From Aquicella lusitana (lineage in GTDB: Bacteria > Pseudomonadota > Gammaproteobacteria > DSM-16500): DNA of 64,000 bases. A program made the position numbers and the translations under genes. The notes beneath the pieces were generated by a model, which saw only the letters and a program-made list of their open reading frames with translations, had not been told where the DNA came from and searched no databases. How positions within the stretch are numbered: position 1 is the stretch's first letter; each line of letters opens with the position of its first letter. This document shows, in pieces, positions 53,774 through 63,012 of the stretch. The stretch is from NCBI RefSeq assembly GCF_902459475.1, contig NZ_LR699114.1, forward strand, positions 372,001-436,000, in the 5' to 3' direction.

Positions 53774-54013
53774 ATGAGTGATATCGCCATTATTGCTGCA
53801 TTGGTAAAAGGCACTTTTCTTGAAATTGGCAAACAGCAACGCGCCTTGGGTGAAGGCTTGCTTAACGCTGCGCCGGGAGACAGGACCGGTACACCCAATA
53901 ATTCTGTGCAGTATTTGATAGCAGGAGCAGAACAACTGATTAATATGGCAAAACAGTGTGATGAGTTTATTCCAGCCGCCTCGCAGACATCAGAGACAGG
54001 GAAATCAGAGTGA
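53774..54013 (+). CDS. Small protein of unknown function between mlaA and icmQ
   Basis: The product has 79 residues from ATG 53774, preceded by AGGGG; the frame continues to 53729 but that start lacks a ribosome site. It is a soluble helical protein (MSDIAIIAALVKGTFLEIGKQQ...VQYLIAGAEQLINMAKQCDEF) with a disordered end. I recognise no family. It lies 145 bases before icmQ on the same strand, so a link with secretion is possible but untested. Confidence 0.6.
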   Translation: MSDIAIIAALVKGTFLEIGKQQRALGEGLLNAAPGDRTGTPNNSVQYLIAGAEQLINMAKQCDEFIPAASQTSETGKSE

Positions 54014-54157
54014 GTCGGTTTTGTATCAAAATAATATTATCTGAATCATTCAGTCACTCATTTCCATGATGAAGAATGGGCAGGAATATCGTTAAAAAAC
54101 GTTCTTTTTACCCCGTGTTGCGGGCTTGTTGCCGAATCTGGATTTAAATATACTCAA

Positions 54158-54742
54158 ATGTATATGCCTAATAATAATGCAGAACAAAGAGAAAAGCTTC
54201 TTAAGCTCGTGCGTGATGCAGTTGAGCAGGATAAGATGTTGCGTGAGCAATATCAGATAGGCGATAAATTCCGTTTTATTCGCGATCGCCTGCATGCATT
54301 GCTGGCACGCATTGAAGAAAGCGTTGCCATTTCACAAAAAGAAAGCGAAATAAAAGCAGATAAGCTGGCTGAAGATGAAGAGCTGGTTTATGTGTATTTA
54401 TACAATGCTCAGGGTCTCGCTTTGCAGTCATGGCAAAAGATGCTAAATCCTGCTGTGTTTTATGAGTATAGTGTTAATCGTCCGATTTATACGGATCGAT
54501 CAGCAATCGATGCTTTTATTCGTAGTAAAACGAATAAAGCACAGCATGGTTATATAACCGTAGCAGTTAAAAAATCAAATATTCTTAAAATTCAGGATGC
54601 ATCGTTAAAAGACCCTATTGGGAATCCGCTTGTCAAGGTAAAGGAAGGATCCCTTTCACCCGGCCGCATGTTTGCATTCACACATAATGGCCAGAATTAC
54701 ATACTCGATGAAGAAGGAAAAATTGTGCCGAAGCCGGTTTAG
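54158..54742 (+). CDS. icmQ: Dot/Icm chaperone IcmQ
   Basis: The product has 194 residues (191 in Legionella). The middle matches IcmQ best: NRPIYTDRSAIDAFIRSKTNKAQHGYITV (about 107-135), NILKI and LKDPIGNPLVKVKEGSL. The N-terminal helical region (EQREKLLKLVRDAVEQDKMLREQ) is where IcmQ binds IcmR in Legionella; the C-terminal part holds an NAD-binding fold. IcmQ inserts in membranes and is required for translocation. No icmR-like gene is seen. It is 22 kb from the main locus. The stop overlaps the stop of the zinc-ribbon gene by four bases. Confidence 0.82.
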   Translation: MYMPNNNAEQREKLLKLVRDAVEQDKMLREQYQIGDKFRFIRDRLHALLARIEESVAISQKESEIKADKLAEDEELVYVYLYNAQGLALQSWQKMLNPAVFYEYSVNRPIYTDRSAIDAFIRSKTNKAQHGYITVAVKKSNILKIQDASLKDPIGNPLVKVKEGSLSPGRMFAFTHNGQNYILDEEGKIVPKPV

Positions 54743-55443
54743 CGGCTCCTTGAGCCGGGACCAAATGAGCGCTTTACGTAGTCAGTCAAAGATTCTTCTT
54801 TTTTTTCTCCGGGTTTCTCATCTTTTGTTTGTTGTTTCTTGGCACCTTCAGTAGCTCTTACCAAAGGCGCGGCGTTACCTAGTACGCGCTTTTTGAATTC
54901 ATGAAAGATGGAGCTCTGTTCATATTTAATTTTACCCGTAATTTCTGTATCCCTGAACGGCCCAGTAAGGTCAATCTGTCTTTCTTTGGCAGCCTGCTGT
55001 TCACCACCCACAACCTGTTGCTGTGCCTCTGTCCGGGGTTTAGTGCTGCTGTCTAAGAATGAACGCTTTTCCAGATAACTTTCACGGTGTTTTTTTTCAT
55101 CCCGCGTACGGGTTTCGATTTTTTGCGTGCGATCTGCCAGCTGCTTTTCATCTTTTTCCATCTCATTTTGATCGAGTGTTTCCTGGCGCTGGCGCTGCTG
55201 TTTTTTGTCTACTTCTATCGCTAGACGTTCGCTGGCCCTGATTTTTGAACCGCCAGTTTCGCGTCGGGTTCTTTCATCCGCTTCTTTGGGGGTGGTTTTG
55301 TCCATTTGCGTCTTGCGACAGGCGGAGCAGATATTTCCGTACGTGGCTCCCTGTACGCCGGCAAGTTGCAAAAAGGCAGACAACGGCTTTTGAAGCCCGC
55401 AGCTGTTGCAGGTTTTTGTTAACGCTTGGTTCGGCTTATTCAT
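54739..55443 (-). CDS. Zinc-ribbon protein with long charged coil, next to icmQ
   Basis: The product has 234 residues. The N-terminus has a Cys4 zinc ribbon (CNSCG...CSACR, about 13-42). A highly charged Lys/Glu/Gln/Arg-rich helix (about 48-175) and a short C-terminus with VLGNAAPLVRATEGAKK follow. It is cytoplasmic by sequence. I recognise no named family. Tail-to-tail overlap with icmQ (4 bases) and 388 bases from hfq leave it alone on its strand. A role in the Dot/Icm system is possible only by proximity. Confidence 0.7.
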   Translation of the reverse strand: MNKPNQALTKTCNSCGLQKPLSAFLQLAGVQGATYGNICSACRKTQMDKTTPKEADERTRRETGGSKIRASERLAIEVDKKQQRQRQETLDQNEMEKDEKQLADRTQKIETRTRDEKKHRESYLEKRSFLDSSTKPRTEAQQQVVGGEQQAAKERQIDLTGPFRDTEITGKIKYEQSSIFHEFKKRVLGNAAPLVRATEGAKKQQTKDEKPGEKKEESLTDYVKRSFGPGSRSR

Positions 55444-55831
55444 GGTTCAATCTCAATCAATCTGAGCCTTTTAGAGGCTAGGGCGCAAGCAATATTATAT
55501 CATATCAATAATATCAGTTTAGCAAATGATCAATCTTTTTAAGCTATATTACTAGGTCATGTTATCTCAAAAAAATGTAAGAAAATCTCGATCTTGCTTG
55601 AAAATACTATATCCGATATCCTCGGTTTTTTTATCGCCGTCCATTAACAAGGGATTTGAGGTTAGGGAGGCGAAAAAAATATCCGCAGCACTAGGATCTG
55701 ATCAAGCGAGTCGCGGTTGTAAGCTAACCGGATGCGCACGATTCCGTGGGATTCAACGGCGAAAGATATTGGAAGGAAGCATTGTCGCCTCGATGAGAGG
55801 AAATTAAAAATTAAAATTGGAGAATAAGTAC
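55444..55831. other. Gene-free stretch between the zinc-ribbon gene and hfq
   Basis: A 388-base stretch with no supported gene. It should contain the hfq promoter; TATATT at about 55543 is one candidate -10. An open frame at 55559-55807 has no family features or good ribosome site and is not called. The sequence 55660-55800 is GC-richer and could be structured RNA or decayed coding DNA (in E. coli miaA sits here). Confidence 0.5.
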
Positions 55832-56134
55832 ATGACAAAAGGACCATCTTTACAAGATCCTTTCTTGAATTCGTTACGTAAAGAAAAGATTCCCGTATCT
55901 ATTTATTTGGTAAATGGGATCAAGCTTCAGGGAGTGATTGAATCATTTGATCAATTTGTAGTCTTGCTGAAAAACACGGTCAGTCAAATGGTATACAAGC
56001 ACGCTATCTCAACCATTGTTCCAGCGCGGAATGTATCAGCAGCTTTTGAGTACAGCAGCAATGGCTATCATAGCGGTGGTAATGGTAATAAAAATAACGG
56101 GAATAGCACTAAGCAAGGCTATCCTCACGAATAA
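55832..56134 (+). CDS. hfq: RNA chaperone Hfq
   Basis: The product has 100 residues from ATG 55832, with GGAG 10 bases upstream. The Sm core is complete: [44 protein letters not shown] (Sm1) and the [11 protein letters not shown]m2 motif. A short Gly/Asn/Ser-rich tail follows. Hfq matches small RNAs to mRNAs and would serve the small RNAs of this organism. A terminator follows at 56149. Confidence 0.98.
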   Translation: MTKGPSLQDPFLNSLRKEKIPVSIYLVNGIKLQGVIESFDQFVVLLKNTVSQMVYKHAISTIVPARNVSAAFEYSSNGYHSGGNGNKNNGNSTKQGYPHE

Positions 56135-56148
56135 AAGTTAAGGTAATT

Positions 56149-56182
56149 TTGCCCGGACGGTCAAGCGACGGGCAATCTTTTT
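56149..56182 (+). terminator. Rho-independent terminator after hfq
   Basis: TTGCCCG (56149-56155) pairs with CGGGCAA (56169-56175), a 7-bp stem with a 13-base loop, followed by TCTTTTT. Confidence 0.8.
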
Positions 56183-56241
56183 AATAGCTGCTGCTTGTTG
56201 TTTTAGAAAAAAGAGTAACAGGTAGCTGTGCCGCAAAGATT

Positions 56242-56325
56242 GTCATCCCGCGCAGGCGGAGACCTATCTATCTTTGACAATAATCGTGCCCAGCAAAACA
56301 TGGATCCCTGCCTGCGCGGGATGAC
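56242..56325. repeat. R3 palindrome, copy 2
   Basis: Inverted repeat with ends GTCATCCCGCGCAGGCGG and CCTGCGCGGGATGAC around a 50-base centre, between hfq and hflX. The copy at 4539 is related but shorter. Confidence 0.7.
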
Positions 56326-56388
56326 ACAACTAGTAGAAAACGCTCGTGTTTAGCAGCAGAGCGGCATTATATATTGCGAGGAGATACG

Positions 56389-57639
56389 TTGAACGATCGC
56401 CCTTCTGGCGGAGAACGCGTTTTATTAGTCCATGTCCATTTTCCCATCGGGAAAATGGAAGAAGACCTTGATGAATTCCGGGAACTGGCTGCTTCTGCAG
56501 GCGCCGCCACTATTGAGGTGGTTACGTGCACGCGAAGGGTGCCGGAGTCCAAGTATTTTGTGGGTTCAGGCAAGGCGGAAGAAATTCGCGATAAAGTCGC
56601 CGCTAACAAGATCGAACTCGTCATTTTTAACCATAACCTGTCGCCGGCACAGGAACGGAACCTGGAGCAATTGCTAAAGTGCCGTGTTCTGGATCGCACT
56701 GGCCTCATTCTGGATATTTTTGCCCAGCGCGCACGCAGCTTTGAAGGAAAGCTCCAGGTAGAGCTTGCCCAGCTCAGACACCTTTCTACCCGGCTAGTAC
56801 GAGGCTGGACTCACCTTGAGCGGCAACGGGGCGGTATTGGTCTGCGTGGTCCGGGTGAAACCCAGTTGGAAACCGACAGACGGTTAATACGTAATAAAAT
56901 TAAGGTCATCACTGCAAGGCTCGCCAAATTGCGCAAACAGCGCGAGCTCGGAAGACGTGCCCGCCGGAAGGCGATTGTGCCTACCGTTGCTCTGGTTGGC
57001 TATACCAATGCCGGAAAGTCTACGCTGTTTAACCGGCTGACGGGCGCTACCGTGTATGTGGCGGATCAGTTATTTGCTACGCTTGACCCTACCTTGCGCC
57101 GCGTTGATTTCCCGGAAATTGGCCCGGTAATACTGGCTGATACGGTAGGTTTTATACGCCATCTTCCGCACGATCTGGTAGAAGCCTTCCAGGCTACACT
57201 GGAAGAAGTGAGCGAAGCGGATCTGCTGCTGCATGTAGTGGACGCAAGTGATGAACAGAAAAATACTCACATCGAGCAAGTCGAGCAAGTGCTTGATAGT
57301 ATTCACGCGGAAGAAGTACCCAGGGTGTTAGTTTATAACAAGATTGATTTATGCCCCGGCTTATCGCCCGGCATTGAGCGCGATGAATGGGGTCAGATCA
57401 GGCGGATACTGATTTCAGCCTATATGGGAACAGGCATGACGGAGTTGTCGCTGGCTATTAGTGAAAGGCTGGCCAAAGAAATCGTTGAGCGCGAACTTAT
57501 TTTGTCCCCCCATCAGGCTGGGTTGCGGGCTACGCTATACCGGCGTTCCGCCGTGATGGAAGAAAGAATTGATGAGGAAGGTAACTATCATCTTCGCATT
57601 CGCCTGCCCCGGGTGGAGTTAGAGAAGCTTTTTCATTAA
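56389..57639 (+). CDS. hflX: GTPase HflX
   Basis: The product has 416 residues from TTG 56389, chosen because GAGGAGA lies 5 bases upstream; the frame extends to 56374. The N-terminal HflX domain includes ELVIFNHNLSPAQERNLEQ and VLDRTGLILDIFAQRARSFEGKLQVELAQL. The G domain carries P-loop GYTNAGKSTLFNRL (about 204-217), DTVGF and the NKIDL motif. HflX splits stalled or dimerised ribosomes under stress. hfq-hflX-yjeT-purA follows the E. coli order but without hflK and hflC. Confidence 0.97.
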   Translation: MNDRPSGGERVLLVHVHFPIGKMEEDLDEFRELAASAGAATIEVVTCTRRVPESKYFVGSGKAEEIRDKVAANKIELVIFNHNLSPAQERNLEQLLKCRVLDRTGLILDIFAQRARSFEGKLQVELAQLRHLSTRLVRGWTHLERQRGGIGLRGPGETQLETDRRLIRNKIKVITARLAKLRKQRELGRRARRKAIVPTVALVGYTNAGKSTLFNRLTGATVYVADQLFATLDPTLRRVDFPEIGPVILADTVGFIRHLPHDLVEAFQATLEEVSEADLLLHVVDASDEQKNTHIEQVEQVLDSIHAEEVPRVLVYNKIDLCPGLSPGIERDEWGQIRRILISAYMGTGMTELSLAISERLAKEIVERELILSPHQAGLRATLYRRSAVMEERIDEEGNYHLRIRLPRVELEKLFH

Positions 57640-57690
57640 TATACAGGCTTGCTGTTCCATCATGCCCAAATTATAAGAGGAGACGATTGC

Positions 57691-57888
57691 ATGATGTGGT
57701 CTATATTTCTGAGTGCTTTAGGGTTACTCTTTGTTTTTGAGGGGATCCTGCCGTTTTTATCCCCGTCATTCTGGCGACGGGTGATGCAGCAAGTTATTAT
57801 CCAGAGCGATCGAACATTGCGCGTGATGGGGCTAGTCAGCATGCTGGTTGGTCTCGCGTTGGTTGTTATTGCACATGATCTTTTTTAG
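57691..57888 (+). CDS. yjeT: DUF2065 small membrane protein (YjeT-like)
   Basis: The product has 65 residues from ATG 57691, with GAGGAG upstream. Two hydrophobic helices (about 3-22 and 45-63) flank a short polar turn with PFLSPSFWRRVMQQV, the DUF2065 core. The role of the family is unknown to me. In E. coli yjeT lies between hflC and purA; here it lies between hflX and purA. Confidence 0.92.
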   Translation: MMWSIFLSALGLLFVFEGILPFLSPSFWRRVMQQVIIQSDRTLRVMGLVSMLVGLALVVIAHDLF

Positions 57889-57899
57889 AAGAGAACTGA

Positions 57900-59311
<1,412 letters not shown>

Positions 59312-59692
59312 ATTGGAACTGAAGGCGCATTTATACATGCTCTGGTTTTTTTTTTCAATTCCGGAAAAAAAATTTTTGAATAATTCTATAAGTTAGCGGG
59401 CTGGCAGGTTCTTAACCCAGCCCGTGCCGAACCCACTATCACCCTGACAAAAGCCCTTGACTCTTATTCCCTGCCACCCCGGCACTGCCTCGCCACCCCA
59501 GCACTTGCCTCTGTACCTTGTCACCCCGCACTTGTTGCGGGGTCCGGTATATTAAAAAATAATGTATTTTCATTTTTTGATACCGGATCCCGCAACAAGT
59601 GCGGGATGACAGAGCGGAAAGTGCGGGATGACATAGAAGGATACTGTGGCGATTTATTTTTGTATAATCACCCAAAAAGGAGATTTTATTTT
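59312..59692. other. Gene-free stretch between tRNA-Leu and recG
   Basis: The stretch has no supported coding frame. It includes the R2 copy c and, at 59663-59668, a TATAAT hexamer that would start recG transcription about 18 bases before its start codon. No good -35 is evident. AAGGAG at 59677-59682 is the recG ribosome site. Confidence 0.65.
59520..59610. repeat. R2 palindrome copy c (most symmetrical)
   Basis: The left arm GTCACCCCGCACTTGTTGCGG...GGTAT (59520-59550) and the right arm ATACC...CCGCAACAAGTGCGGGATGAC (59580-59610) pair over 31 bases with a few mismatches, around an AT-rich loop. It lies in the upstream region of recG, and the long recG frame begins inside it. A second GTGCGGGATGAC fragment follows at 59620. 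Confidence 0.85.
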
Positions 59693-61786
59693 TTGCGCTC
59701 CAAAAAAGAAAAAACACCCAGCGTTGCTCCCTTTCGTTTGCGGGGGGTGGGCAAGCAGATTGCCAAGCACCTTGCACGGTTAGATATCCATTCTGTTCAA
59801 GATCTTCTTTTTCACTTGCCTTCTCGTTATCAGGACCGTACGCAAATCCAGGCTATACGGCAGCTGCTGCCAGGCCATGAAGCCGTGGTTGAGGGCGTCG
59901 TAAAAGCGGTTTCAACCCCGCGTCAGGGCCGTACGAAGTTGTTATGCGAATTGAAAGATGAAACCGGATCTATTTGGCTGCGTTTTTTTCACGTATTGCC
60001 GTTTCAGTCCGATATACTGAAGCCTGGTGCCCGGTTACGCTGTTATCATGAAGTGCGGCAAGGGCCAAAAGGGCTCGAAATGATCCATCCTGAGTTTCAG
60101 GTCATCATTCAGGATAAGTTTCAACCTGTCGATCCGCATTTAACGCCTATTTATCCCGCCACGGAAGGGCTTAGCCAATATACGCTAAGAAAGTTAACAA
60201 CCAACGCGCTGGCCTGGATGGAAAATGAGCCATCTTTTGTTGAGCTGCTGCCGCTTGCGGTACTGCAAAAACTGAGCATGCCTACTTTAAAAGAAGCGTT
60301 ACGGTTCGTGCACAGGCCGCCCCGCGATATTCCTGTCTCACACTTAGTTGAGAATAAAACGCTTCCGCAAAAAAGACTGGCATTTGAAGAACTTTTAGCG
60401 CACCGCATCAGCTTGTTGCAGGTCAAGCATCGTTTTCAGGCACAAGGCAGTTTGCCTTTTGGACGCTCCGAAAAATTGTCAGAGAAATTTCTCAAAAGTT
60501 TACCTTTTCAACTTACTCAAGCCCAACAACGGGTCATCGCCGAAATCAGGCAAGACCTTAATCAGGCTCACCCTATGCTGCGGCTGGTACAGGGGGATGT
60601 TGGATCAGGCAAAACAGTGATCGCGGCATATGCCATGCTGCAAGCGGTAGAAAATGGTTATCAGGCAGCGATGATGGCCCCTACAGAACTGCTGGCTGAG
60701 CAGCATGATCGCGTATTTAGGCGCTGGCTTGCGCCGTTGGGTATAAAAATGGCTTTTCTCTCGGGCAATGTGAAATCACGGGCAAGAATTTCTGCACTAA
60801 AATCGATTGAACGCGGCGAGGCGCAAGTTATTTTAGGAACTCATGCATTGTTTCAGGAGGCGGTTACTTTTTCCCGTCTTGCGTTGGTAGTGGTTGATGA
60901 GCAGCACCGCTTTGGTGTGCACCAGCGCGCCTTGCTTCGCCAGAAAGGCATCCAGGCTGATTATTATCCGCACCAGCTGGTGATGACTGCAACACCCATA
61001 CCCCGGACGCTCGCGATGAGTTTTTATGCGGACCTGGATGTTTCTGTTATTGATGAATTACCCCCCGGCAGAACACCTATCATGACAAGTGTCATGACGA
61101 ATGCCCGGCGCGAAGAAGTCATTGCGCGCATTCGCGAAGCCTGCGAGGAAGGCCGGCAGGTTTATTGGGTATGCCCGCTTATCGAAGAGTCCGACGTACT
61201 CAATTGCCAGGCAGCAACCCGTACTGCCGAAATGTTACAACAACAACTGCCCGAAATAAAAATAGGATTGATACACGGACGCCTCCGTGCTGAGGAAAAA
61301 GAAGGAGCAATGCGCTTATTTCAGCAGGGAGAGACAAAGCTGCTGGTTGCGACGACCGTGATTGAGGTGGGCGTGGACGTGCCCAATGCGAGTGTCATGG
61401 TCATTGAGAATGCAGAACGCCTTGGACTATCCCAATTACACCAGTTAAGGGGCAGGGTAGGCAGGGGTGCGGTGGCGAGCCATTGTGTTTTGCTGTATCA
61501 GCCGCCTTTGTCAGCGCTTGCTAAAGAGCGGTTGACAGTGATGCGAGAGACAACAGATGGCTTTCACATTGCGCAGCGTGATCTAGAGCTGCGCGGTCCT
61601 GGAGAAGTGTTGGGTACGAGGCAAACCGGCGATCTTGCTTTTAAGGTGGCCGATTTAATCCGGGACAGCGAAATATTACCTATCGTTCACGAAGCGGCCG
61701 ATTTTATTATAAAGCAGCATGACGAAATTATTCAGCCCTTGATGAGGCGCTGGTTAGAGAAAGGTGAAGAATATGGGAAAGTCTAA
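59693..61786 (+). CDS. recG: ATP-dependent DNA helicase RecG
   Basis: The product has 697 residues from TTG 59693, near E. coli's 693. AAGGAG lies 10 bases upstream and TATAAT a little further up. The open frame continues to 59606, but that part is repeat DNA. An N-terminal wedge/OB-fold region precedes helicase motifs: VQGDVGSGKTVIAAYAML (motif I), APTELLAEQH (Ia), DEQHRFGV (II), TATPIPRTLA (III), and the C-terminal VIENAERLGLSQLHQLRGRVGRG (VI). It remodels stalled forks and Holliday junctions. Confidence 0.97.
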   Translation: MRSKKEKTPSVAPFRLRGVGKQIAKHLARLDIHSVQDLLFHLPSRYQDRTQIQAIRQLLPGHEAVVEGVVKAVSTPRQGRTKLLCELKDETGSIWLRFFHVLPFQSDILKPGARLRCYHEVRQGPKGLEMIHPEFQVIIQDKFQPVDPHLTPIYPATEGLSQYTLRKLTTNALAWMENEPSFVELLPLAVLQKLSMPTLKEALRFVHRPPRDIPVSHLVENKTLPQKRLAFEELLAHRISLLQVKHRFQAQGSLPFGRSEKLSEKFLKSLPFQLTQAQQRVIAEIRQDLNQAHPMLRLVQGDVGSGKTVIAAYAMLQAVENGYQAAMMAPTELLAEQHDRVFRRWLAPLGIKMAFLSGNVKSRARISALKSIERGEAQVILGTHALFQEAVTFSRLALVVVDEQHRFGVHQRALLRQKGIQADYYPHQLVMTATPIPRTLAMSFYADLDVSVIDELPPGRTPIMTSVMTNARREEVIARIREACEEGRQVYWVCPLIEESDVLNCQAATRTAEMLQQQLPEIKIGLIHGRLRAEEKEGAMRLFQQGETKLLVATTVIEVGVDVPNASVMVIENAERLGLSQLHQLRGRVGRGAVASHCVLLYQPPLSALAKERLTVMRETTDGFHIAQRDLELRGPGEVLGTRQTGDLAFKVADLIRDSEILPIVHEAADFIIKQHDEIIQPLMRRWLEKGEEYGKV

Positions 61787-61789
61787 CGT

Positions 61790-61820
61790 ATCATGCCAGC
61801 GCAAGCTGGCATGATTACTT
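61790..61820 (+). terminator. Hairpin between convergent recG and LRR genes, likely terminator
   Basis: ATCATGCCAGC (61790-61800) pairs perfectly with GCTGGCATGAT (61805-61815) over 11 bp with loop GCAA, followed on the plus strand by TACTTTT. The T run is short, so it may be a partly bidirectional terminator for recG and the LRR gene. Confidence 0.65.
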
Positions 61821-61829
61821 TTAGGTTTT

Positions 61830-62804
61830 TCATTTAAGGAGAGCAGGAGGCTGAAATACAATAACGTTATTGTAATTATCCTTTTGTCTATATTCATCCC
61901 ATGACCTGAATAATTCAGCGTGCCTTTTTGCAGGCGTAGGCTGGCAATACTGCTGTAATTTTTTGTTTAAGGACCAATCTGGACTTGTTGCATTTAATTT
62001 TACCGCACGAAGCAGCGGAATATTATCGGTAAGGTAGCTAGCAAGTGATTGGCTAATGGTACCCAGATTGAGAGTAAAGCTATGTTTAGCGTTAAGCGTT
62101 TGCAGTAAACAGCCGATGGCGTGGTGTGAAAGATTCGACAGCGAGCCGCTCAGATCAAGCTCTTGAAGAGAATTATTTGAGGATAAACCGCTTATCATGG
62201 CCTGAAAATGAGGGTATTGCAGGTTGATATTTCGTAGCGAAAGTTTAATCAGTGTGTCATTGACTGCAAGAGCACTTAAGAGTGTGGTGAGGGTCAGGTC
62301 ATCGCTTGAGGGAGTGTCAAGCGCATTATTGTCCAGGGTCAGTACCTTAAGGGTTTTGTTGTATGAAATGAAAGAATTGATAATATTGCGATCTATGCTG
62401 TCTATCGCGTTGTCAGCAAGATTGAGCGATTCTAATCCCGTGTTGGGATTACGGGCAATAGCATTAAGCAGGCAGCTTGCGCCGTCACTGCCAAGACTGT
62501 TCCCTGAAACATCTAACTCTTTTAACGATGTATTTTTCCGTAATGCCCAAGCCAACTGTCGCATACTGCTGAAATTGAGTTTGTTTTGAGCCAAGTTCAA
62601 GACCTGAAGCCGCCCTGTTTCCAAAATTGCCAAGGCAGTTGAAGACAAAAAACCAAAGAGGTCATTATTGCTGAGGTCCAGATAAACCGGATTGAGGGAA
62701 AGCAGGGTGTTTAGCCATTCGTCATCTAATGATTTGTTTTTTAGCACGAATTTACCGTCTATTGAAGAAGCGATCGCTGGTTTTTCTCCGCTTAACATGA
62801 TCAT
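61830..62804 (-). CDS. Leucine-rich-repeat protein, candidate Dot/Icm effector
   Basis: The product has 324 residues from ATG 62804 (ATG 62798 also possible; AAGGGG lies upstream of both). The body (about 38-250) is a run of RNI-type leucine-rich repeats with LDLSNNDLFG, VLNLAQNKLN, ELDVSGNSLGSDG, SLNLADNAIDS and ELDLSGSLSN. There is no signal peptide or membrane helix. LRR proteins of this eukaryote-like sort in Legionellales are commonly translocated effectors; that is inference here. It neighbours another coiled-coil gene. Confidence 0.85.
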   Translation of the reverse strand: MIMLSGEKPAIASSIDGKFVLKNKSLDDEWLNTLLSLNPVYLDLSNNDLFGFLSSTALAILETGRLQVLNLAQNKLNFSSMRQLAWALRKNTSLKELDVSGNSLGSDGASCLLNAIARNPNTGLESLNLADNAIDSIDRNIINSFISYNKTLKVLTLDNNALDTPSSDDLTLTTLLSALAVNDTLIKLSLRNINLQYPHFQAMISGLSSNNSLQELDLSGSLSNLSHHAIGCLLQTLNAKHSFTLNLGTISQSLASYLTDNIPLLRAVKLNATSPDWSLNKKLQQYCQPTPAKRHAELFRSWDEYRQKDNYNNVIVFQPPALLK

Positions 62805-63012
62805 TTTCCCCTTATTTTGCTTGTCTTAATGGTACAAAAACTATAGATTAGGCGACCTTTCCTGGCATGAATTGGTTAATATTTTATTAATATTCAAGTT
62901 TTATAATCACACTTCACATCATATTGAGATTTTTAAAATTATTAAAGTCTAAAGACCCAAAAAAATAATAGCATTTAATGCTGAAATAACACACACAGCA
63001 AACGAGATTTCA

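Noticed and set aside
55559..55807. 82-codon frame upstream of hfq
   Set aside because: No ribosome site, no family features and an odd Cys/Arg/Ser-rich composition; treated as non-coding.
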